The notes beneath the pieces are model-generated. The model did no database searches. It saw nothing but the letters and a program-made list of their open reading frames with translations, and was not told the DNA's origin. Of a stretch of 37,217 bases of DNA, positions 31,934 through 37,217 are shown piece by piece (the stretch's first letter is position 1; every line of letters starts with the position of its first letter). Location of the stretch: positions 1 through 37,217 of the forward strand of contig NZ_AP019787.1 of NCBI RefSeq assembly GCF_019670005.1, read 5' to 3'. A program made the position numbers and the translations under genes. The stretch is from Methylomagnum ishizawai. GTDB taxonomy: Bacteria > Pseudomonadota > Gammaproteobacteria > Methylococcales > Methylococcaceae.

Positions 31934-32293
31934 CTAAATGCGCTTGATGCTGCCTTCAACTTTTTTGACTTCCAGCCGGGCCATCGCCAAATTGGCGCGG
32001 CTGCGGTCCAGTGCGAGATAGATGAAAATTTCACGGTTGGAGTTGAGCGGGCGCAGCAGGTGATACTGGCTACCAAGGCTGATGAGGATGTCTTCGATAT
32101 TGTCGTCGCTGAGTCCGATGGCATCCATCGCCTTGAGCTTGGACTGCAACACTTCGGTATTGGCCGCCGCGGCGATTTCCACCGGATAATTACCGACCAC
32201 CAACGATTCCAGCATCATGCCACTGCTGGAATCCACGAGCGCCGCAGCAATGAACCCATCCAGTTTTTTTAGTGATTCCACAGTATTCGCCAT
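31934..32293 (-). CDS. Roadblock/LC7-domain protein
   Basis: 119 residues in the Roadblock/LC7 pattern. LDGFIAAALVDSSSGMMLES is followed by AAAANTEVLQSKLKAM, DILISLGSQYHLLRPL and IFIYLALDRSRANLAMARLEV. Bacterial members act as small dimeric regulators of MglA-like GTPases or in signalling. No GTPase gene is visible here. The divergent neighbour is a chemoreceptor, so a motility or sensing role is possible. It ends in a clear terminator. Confidence 0.8.
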   Translation of the reverse strand: MANTVESLKKLDGFIAAALVDSSSGMMLESLVVGNYPVEIAAAANTEVLQSKLKAMDAIGLSDDNIEDILISLGSQYHLLRPLNSNREIFIYLALDRSRANLAMARLEVKKVEGSIKRI

Positions 32294-32340
32294 TTCTCTA
32301 TCTCTTCGATTGTTTGATTTAGGTAATCCAAGGGTCCGCC

Positions 32341-32688
32341 TTATATGGTTATTTGTGCCGACTTCATTTCATCGAACCGCTGTTCCATATTGCCTATCCG
32401 CATATGAGCAGTGATAAGCGCCGCACGTGCCACCTCCCGCCAATCAATCCCACCGTCCTGATGCGGAAACGAGGCTTGAAGCTCTGCCAGGGTATCGGCG
32501 GGTAATCCGGGGAAGCATGGCTGGGATTCCCGTAGAGACCTATCTGTCGCCAATAAGCCCCGGATGGCTTCCGCCCTCGTGCCTCCCAGGCCGTCCAGCC
32601 TCGCCAATTCTTCGGGGGCTAGATAGATTTCTACTCGGCTCTTTTGGACTTTCGCCCGCCACGTTGCTTGATGCTGTGCGCTCGCCAT
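32341..32688 (-). CDS. small DNA-binding-like protein related to recombinase partners
   Basis: 115 residues from the ATG at 32688 (MASAQHQATWRAKVQKSR). VEIYLAPEELARLDGLGGTRAEAIRGLL looks like a ribbon-helix-helix unit. A second part has FPHQDGGIDWREVARAAL, a diverged version of the PGxRxGxxW motif seen at 851-1168, 18672-19004 and 29459-29755. Here there is no recombinase next door. Longer upstream in-frame starts run through non-protein-like sequence. Probable transcription regulator or orphan antitoxin. Confidence 0.55.
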   Translation of the reverse strand: MASAQHQATWRAKVQKSRVEIYLAPEELARLDGLGGTRAEAIRGLLATDRSLRESQPCFPGLPADTLAELQASFPHQDGGIDWREVARAALITAHMRIGNMEQRFDEMKSAQITI

Positions 32689-33217
32689 CGCCTTGCCTAT
32701 TCCGGTAGATCGGATGAGCTGATTGTAGCAGATGATAGCGATTTCTTCCGGTAGACATCCCCCGTCGCGCCGTCCGACCCCGCCTTTTTTGCCGCCCGCC
32801 TTGCCCGCGCTCGCGCCGCGATCTCTCATTGGCGGTGGCCCGCCCGCCCTGGCCGATTCCTAGCCATCCGCCCCGAAGCCAAGCGCCGCGCCGGGTCCGT
32901 TCGTTCATCCGGATCGCCGAGGCTGGGCGCGCCAGTGGCCGGTCGGGGAACCGTTCATTCCCCGAGTTGCGGAAGCTGCGGGCAGAGGAAATCGATAAAA
33001 CCGTTACTAACACTAGATTTGTGAGCAAGTCCTAACGAGACCCGCCGCCATGATCGTCAAAAATATCCCTCACGACGATCCTGCCCAATGTCGGGATTTC
33101 CGAATAGGCCTCTCTGCGCATCTACTACGCCGTCCACCCTGTTCGCGGGGCGATCTCCACAATTGTTGATTCTCGCGCCAGCGCGGCACCTTGCCCGCCC
33201 CTTTCGAGGAATTGAAA
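32689..33217. other. intergenic region upstream of the chemoreceptor
   Basis: No credible gene. It contains the second copy of the dispersed 31-bp repeat (32873-32903; compare 3015-3045). A short ORF at 33050 (MIVKNIPHDDPAQCRDFRIG, 39 codons) looks like the start of a lost gene. The promoter for the chemoreceptor should lie here. Confidence 0.4.
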
Positions 33218-34776
33218 ATGACTATCACCAAGAAAATGTTACTTCTAATAACTTTCAATTTATTAGGTTTGATTGGTTTGTCGGTCCTGGCGAATTACCA
33301 AATAAAACAGGTATTCACTTCGGCCAATTATGCCAATATCAATAGCGTCCCCTCTTTGATCGCCGTGAATTCTGAGATCAAGGCGTTCGGTCAGGTCAGG
33401 GTCCGCCTGCTCCGGCACGTCCTCAACGAGGACCGGAGCCAAATAGAACGGCTAGGTCAGGAATTGAAAAGCGCCCAGCGCGATCTGGCGGCGGCTTTCG
33501 AAGCCTATAAGCCGCTGATCTCCAACGCCGAGGACCAGCACCTGTTTGAGGCGAACTTGGTGAAATGGAACCAGTACGAGGCGGGAATTCCCCCGGTGCT
33601 GGCCTCCTCCCAGAATATGGACAAAAGGTCAGCCCGAGACGCCCTTGATCGCTTGACCGATCTCGGCCGGGATTTGCAAAACAGCCTCGAGGCCCACGCC
33701 AAGTACAACGCCGACCTGGCGGGGAAAGCAGCCACCGAGGCCATGAACATCCAAGCCGCCGCCCTATGGCAAAGCTGGGCGGGGGCGCTGATCACGGCAG
33801 CCTTCGTCGCCGGTGTCGGCTACTACATCGCCCGGACCATCCTGCGCCAACTGGGAGGCGAGCCGGGAACGGCTGCCGAAATCGCCAACCGCATCGCCGA
33901 TGGCGACCTGTCCACGCAAATCGTATTGAAGTCTGGCGATACCGGCAGCTTGATGGCCGCCATGCAACACATGTCCACCAATATCAAAGCCCTGGTCGAT
34001 GACTCGTTGATGCTGTCCGAAGCCGGAACGGAAGGCAAACTCGCCACCCGCGCCGACGCCTCCAGACACCGCGGCGACTACCGTAGGATTGTAGAGGGCA
34101 TGAACTCCACCCTCGACGCTGTCGCCGGGCCAGTGGAGCGTATTCGCGAGATCATGGGCCGCGTGGCCGAAGGCGACCTGACCGTAGCCGTCGCCGGCGA
34201 TTATCGGGGTACCTTCCTCGAACTCAAGGAGGCGATCAACGACGCGGTGGGCAAGCTTTCCAAAACCCTGGCCGAGGTCAATCAAGCCACCGAGTCCATC
34301 TCTTCGGCCTCCGAGCAACTGAGCGCCACCTCCCAATCCCTGGCCCAAGCTTCTTCCGAGCAAGCCTCCGGCGTCGAGGAAACCTCCGCTTCCATGGAGC
34401 AGATGGCCGCATCCATCAATCAAAACAAGGACAACGCCCAGGCCACCGACGGCATCGCCGAGAAAACCGCCAGCGAGGCCATTGAGGGCGGACAGGCGGT
34501 CACGCAAACCGTCCAGGCAATGAGGCAAATCGCCGGGAAAATCGGCATCATCGACGATATCGCCTACCAGACCAACCTCCTGGCCCTCAATGCGGCCATC
34601 GAGGCCGCCCGCGCCGGGGAGCACGGCAAGGGGTTCGCGGTGGTCGCCGCCGAAGTCCGCAAACTGGCCGAGCGCTCCCAGGTCTCAGCCCAGGAGATCG
34701 GCGCATTGGCCGCATCCAGCGTCGCTATGGCTGAGCGGGCTGGGACGCTGCTGGGCGAAATAGTGCCCTCGACTAA

Positions 34777-35710
34777 GAGGACATCCGGCACATCTTGTGC
34801 TTTGCGCGGCGAACGCTTAAAAGACCCGTCTTTTGCGAAGCGGAAGCGGAGGAGACCCATGAGTTGCCTGGAAATCTCGGACCGGCTGTGGGAGCACGTG
34901 GAGCCATTGTTGGAGCCGTTCAAGCGGCGCAGGCCGGGCGGCTCCAAGCCGCTGGAGTTCCGGACGGTCATGAACGGGATTCTGTATGTGCTCAAGACCG
35001 GTTGCCAATGGGATTGCCTGCCGGCCTGCTACGGCTCGAAAAGCGCGGTCCACGAGCACTTTCAGAGATGGGTTGCCGCCGGCGTGTTCAAGGAGATGTT
35101 CCGCTGGTCGGCGGCGGAGTACGAGGAACTCGAGGGGTTCGACCTGGCTTGGCAGTCGATGGACGGCAGCCTGGTGCAGGCCCCGGTCCGCCAAGCCCGC
35201 TGCCAGAAGGACGAGGGCCTGGGGCGCAATCCCACGGATCGTGGGCGCAGCGGTGGCAAGATCCACCTTCAGGTGGACGGGAAGGGGATGCCTTTCGCCG
35301 TCGCGCAGGCCGGGGCCAACGTGCACGACAGCCGCCTGGTGACGGTCACCGTCGAGGCGGCCGTGATCGAGGCACCCGCCGACGCCGGGCAAAGTCCCAG
35401 GCATCTTTGCCTGGACAAAGGGTATGGCTACGAACGGGTCGAGCGGGAAGTCGCGGGACTGGGCTACACCCCCCATATCCGCAAGATCGGCGAGGAGAAG
35501 CGTTCCTGCGACTCCGAGCCAACCCACCCCGCGCGGAGGTGGGTGGTCGAGCGCGCTTTCGCCTGGCTCAAGGGCTTCCGGGCCATCCGAACCCGCTACA
35601 CCTGCCGGGGAGCCAACTATCTGGCCTTCCTTCAGTTGGCGTGCGCCCTGATCCTGGGAAGACGGATCGAGGCCAAAACCGTGTAAGCAGTTTATGTGCC
35701 GGATGTCCTC
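34777..35710. mobile_element. IS5-family insertion sequence, 934 bp
   Basis: Inverted ends begin GAGGACATCCGGCACAT on both sides. A TAA duplication (34774-34776 and 35711-35713) flanks it; reading the duplication as CTAA is possible with one less terminal base. Size, TNA-type duplication and single-ORF transposase suggest the IS1031 subgroup, which is inference. Confidence 0.9.
34859..35686 (+). CDS. IS5-family DDE transposase
   Basis: 275 residues. N-terminal DUF4096-like segment ([19 protein letters not shown], then [12 protein letters not shown]). Catalytic D102 in WQSMDGS, D186 in LCLDKGY and E231 in [16 protein letters not shown] with the trailing RTRY. GGAGGAGA precedes the ATG. The frame is continuous with the upstream chemoreceptor, so a read-through fusion can also be made. 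Confidence 0.93.
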   Translation: MSCLEISDRLWEHVEPLLEPFKRRRPGGSKPLEFRTVMNGILYVLKTGCQWDCLPACYGSKSAVHEHFQRWVAAGVFKEMFRWSAAEYEELEGFDLAWQSMDGSLVQAPVRQARCQKDEGLGRNPTDRGRSGGKIHLQVDGKGMPFAVAQAGANVHDSRLVTVTVEAAVIEAPADAGQSPRHLCLDKGYGYERVEREVAGLGYTPHIRKIGEEKRSCDSEPTHPARRWVVERAFAWLKGFRAIRTRYTCRGANYLAFLQLACALILGRRIEAKTV

Positions 35711-36091
35711 TAAGAAGACCGCCGGTTTGGTGCAGGAGATCACCTCCGCCTCCGAGGAACAGGCCACGGGCGCGAAGCAAATCGCCGAAGCCATGAACCA
35801 GCTTAGCAAGACCATCCAGCAGAACGCCTCGGCTTCCGAGGAACTATCCGCCACGGCGGAGGAAATGAGTGGACAAGCCCTGGAATTGAGGCAAACCCTG
35901 AGTTTCTTCAAAATCTCCGCCAATGCCACGGACCTTACAACCCCTCGCTACGCGATAAAGACACGGACGTACCCCCCCCAGGCCCATACTTCGAATAGCA
36001 CGGATAGGGGCGGCCATGAACAGGGCTTCTCCCGTTTCTGAGCGGGGGACGAGCACCTGTAAAAGGTGATGGAAGACCAACTTCCTACCAG

Positions 36092-36114
36092 TTGCCCACA
36101 GGTTCTGTGGATAA
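36092..36114. promoter_or_regulatory. inverted DnaA-box-like pair, copy 2
   Basis: TTGCCCACA and TGTGGATAA are inverted around 5 bp, matching 3070-3092 in spacing and in flanks (CAG before, CCGG after). It lies just after the chemoreceptor stop. Confidence 0.45.
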
Positions 36115-36171
36115 CCCGGTTGTCGCCCTGCCAGGGTGCCGGACGGATCATGAGCCGGCGTCCGGCCCCGG

Positions 36172-36453
36172 TTGCCCCGCAGCCTTCTTCGCCGCCCCGA
36201 TGATCTCTGGGAAATCACGGACACGGATAAGCTTCACTTCCGGGGAAGCTGCGAAGGCCGGGCGCAAATCTGCTTCGAGGATGACGGCGGGAATGCGTCT
36301 AGGTGCTTCGGTCCCTACGATCATGTTCGGATCGCCGATGGGACTATTAACGGCGACGATAGGGTAATCGCCCTATTTCTGGATGATTCGCGCCGATGGA
36401 TGTCCTTGACCGACCGCACCGATTGGCCCGCCGTGGTGGTGAAGGCTGCATAA
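36172..36453 (+). CDS. hypothetical protein, possibly 5'-truncated
   Basis: 93 codons reading LWEITDTDKLHFRGSCEGRA, then FGPYDHVRIADGTINGDDRVIALFLDDSRRWMSLTDRTDW. Third-position GC and composition look coding. The only in-frame start is TTG at 36172 without a ribosome site, so the front end may be lost. I do not recognise a family. Confidence 0.5.
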   Translation: MPRSLLRRPDDLWEITDTDKLHFRGSCEGRAQICFEDDGGNASRCFGPYDHVRIADGTINGDDRVIALFLDDSRRWMSLTDRTDWPAVVVKAA

Positions 36454-36592
36454 CCGGACCAAGGCCACCCTCCCTGACACGGTCTGCCATGTTCTGATGT
36501 GTCCTGTCCTGTTTTATTTTGTCATATGCGGCCCGGTCTTTTTTGGGTCGGCAAGAATAGCTTTAGATTCCCGAAAATCCCCCCGCCCGACC

Positions 36593-36625
36593 GTTACTGT
36601 GTACGCATTATGTATACACAGTAAC
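36593..36625. promoter_or_regulatory. 11-bp-arm palindrome, orphan res-like site
   Basis: GTTACTGTGTA and TACACAGTAAC are perfectly inverted around 11 bp. The outer GTTAC/GTAAC boxes match those upstream of recombinases 1 and 3, but no recombinase gene lies next to it in this window. Confidence 0.5.
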
Positions 36626-36714
36626 GTCAGGAGTAAGGCGAGGTCTGGCGTTCCCATTTACGGGAATCGATGATGATTTTTTCGCCGACCGAACGCAATT
36701 GGGATGGGCAAATA

Positions 36715-36747
36715 AAAACCCCCGGACACCAACTATGGGGGGGTGCC
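36715..36747 (-). terminator. possible minus-strand terminator
   Basis: On the minus strand a C-rich/G-rich stem ending GGGGG is followed by five T. No gene is clearly read into it in this window. Confidence 0.35.
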
Positions 36748-36975
36748 CAGGGTTTCCATCGAGCATCCCATCCACTTGGATAGCTCAACGCGGCAAAGCA
36801 TAGCGGGCTGTGGCCCTCGCCAAGCCGGGGCGATATATACCCGATGCGCGAGGTCCAGCTTTTTGCCGTCTGTGGCGTAGGTGTTTCCCCTTATAGGCGG
36901 TATGTACCGTCGAAGGAATCATCGCCGTGTCCGCCAGTTCCTTACCTGTGTGAAGGCGGACATAGGGAGATGTGA

Positions 36976-37004
36976 CCGATCCGGTAAGCCGGGTCGGCTT
37001 TTTT
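36976..37004 (+). terminator. terminator-like hairpin in the leader of the last gene
   Basis: CCGATCCGG and CCGGGTCGG pair over 9 bp (one U-G) with loop TAAG, followed by six T. It ends 17 nt before the ATG at 37022, just ahead of the ribosome site, so it could work as an attenuator as well as an upstream terminator. Confidence 0.6.
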
Positions 37005-37021
37005 GCTTCAAGGAGGAAGCT

Positions 37022-37210
37022 ATGCGTGCCTATATCGACGAATCCGCCAACCTGCGTGTGATCCCGGAAACCCCCGGCGAAGCTTTGATGCTCGACTATT
37101 GGTTCATGGCCTTCATAGGCCAGCTTTCCGGCAATCGTTCGGCGGGCCTCGAAATCGGCACCAACGTGGCGAACGCGACTCCGCTTCGGGATTCCTACGC
37201 GGATGAATAA
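37022..37210 (+). CDS. small hypothetical protein
   Basis: 62 residues: MRAYIDESANLRVIPETPGE, then ALMLDYWFMAFIGQLSGNRS and ending LRDSYADE. AAGGAGG stands 6 nt before the ATG, the best ribosome site in the window. It is acidic and probably soluble. I do not recognise a family. The terminator-like hairpin immediately upstream suggests conditional expression. Confidence 0.65.
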   Translation: MRAYIDESANLRVIPETPGEALMLDYWFMAFIGQLSGNRSAGLEIGTNVANATPLRDSYADE

Positions 37211-37217
37211 GGGCATC

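Larger units (their letters stand above)
33218..36041 (+). pseudogene. methyl-accepting chemotaxis protein, interrupted by an IS5-family element
   Basis: The true start at 33218 ([20 protein letters not shown]) has GAGGA seven bases upstream. Domains: first membrane helix, a four-helix periplasmic sensor region (about 30-185), second membrane helix ([15 protein letters not shown]), HAMP segments, then the signalling coiled coil with the hairpin tip [32 protein letters not shown]. The IS at 34777-35710 splits the last third. Excising it with one TAA restores IVPSTKKTAGLVQEI and a 628-residue receptor in frame. As it stands, the frame runs from the receptor straight into the transposase without a stop. 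Confidence 0.9.
36454..37021. other. non-coding stretch with palindromes and hairpins
   Basis: No credible gene in 568 bp. It contains the GTTAC palindrome (36593-36625), a minus-strand terminator-like hairpin (36715-36747) and the leader hairpin (36976-37004). The long minus ORF over 36785-37216 is a shadow of the small plus gene. Confidence 0.6.

Noticed and set aside
33191-33217. TTG start for the chemoreceptor at 33191
   Set aside because: The ATG at 33218 has a good ribosome site and begins the expected positively charged stretch before the first membrane helix.
33191-35686. Genuine chemoreceptor-transposase fusion gene
   Set aside because: Inverted ends, a TAA duplication and exact restoration of the receptor frame after removal show an insertion, not an evolved fusion. 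The open frame is reported only as a consequence.
36785-37216. 143-codon minus ORF at the right end
   Set aside because: Shadow of the small plus-strand gene that has the strong ribosome site.
1-37217. tRNA or rRNA genes
   Set aside because: No cloverleaf-like or rRNA-like segment was recognised on either strand by eye. A covariance search would be needed to exclude one fully.

Overview
The window is a high-GC, proteobacterial-looking accessory region, most likely part of a plasmid or an integrative plasmid-like element. The evidence is two unrelated ParA/small-partner partition cassettes (3108-4005 and 25864-26768), an AlpA-type activator next to a RepB/archaeo-eukaryotic-type primase (27120-29047), and a Toprim-RecA-like primase-helicase (16026-18149). 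Three plasmid-type serine recombinases, several toxin-antitoxin modules and two complete type I restriction-modification systems point the same way. The methyl-accepting chemotaxis protein, Roadblock/LC7 protein and AqpZ aquaporin are ordinary gammaproteobacterial cargo. I cannot name the species from the sequence. Almost everything between 457 and 32688 is on the minus strand.

Layout. 1-5.9 kb: a PIN toxin/antitoxin pair, a damaged serine recombinase and its split partner gene, aquaporin, partition cassette 1, and a PIN protein paired with an XRE-ImmA/IrrE regulator behind a perfect palindromic operator. 6.1-14.4 kb: a cas3 HD fragment cut off exactly where type I system A begins (hsdM-hsdS-small ORF / hsdR-YgjP protease). 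A decayed brnT and an intact brnA sit between hsdS and hsdR on the opposite strand. 14.6-18.2 kb: a 34-copy 18-bp tandem array and repeated, degenerate copies of the 3' end of the neighbouring primase-helicase gene. 18.7-19.7 kb: an intact serine recombinase with its partner. 19.9-25.8 kb: type I system B (hsdM-hsdS-phd/PIN-hsdR). 25.8-29.5 kb: partition cassette 2, a small DNA-binding protein, the Rep primase, AlpA, and a leader with strong RNA structure. 29.5-31.7 kb: a third recombinase-partner pair, the recombinase split by an IS4-family element with a 12-bp target duplication. 31.9-36.0 kb: a Roadblock protein, a further partner-like gene and a chemoreceptor interrupted by an IS5-family element. 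36.0-37.2 kb: mostly non-coding, with one small gene behind a terminator-like leader.

How it fits together. The region behaves as a defence and maintenance cassette built in layers. Recombinases and partition/rep genes form the backbone. Restriction systems and toxin-antitoxin pairs stabilise and protect it. Two insertion sequences and several truncated genes record turnover. The most unusual features are (i) serial duplication of the primase-helicase gene tail, whose NLAESA-coding segment appears to have grown into the tandem array; (ii) a small DNA-binding-like protein family that follows each serine recombinase in an ATGA overlap; and (iii) an IS4 transposase whose conserved C-terminus lies in the -1 frame after a canonical A-AAA-AAG slippery site.
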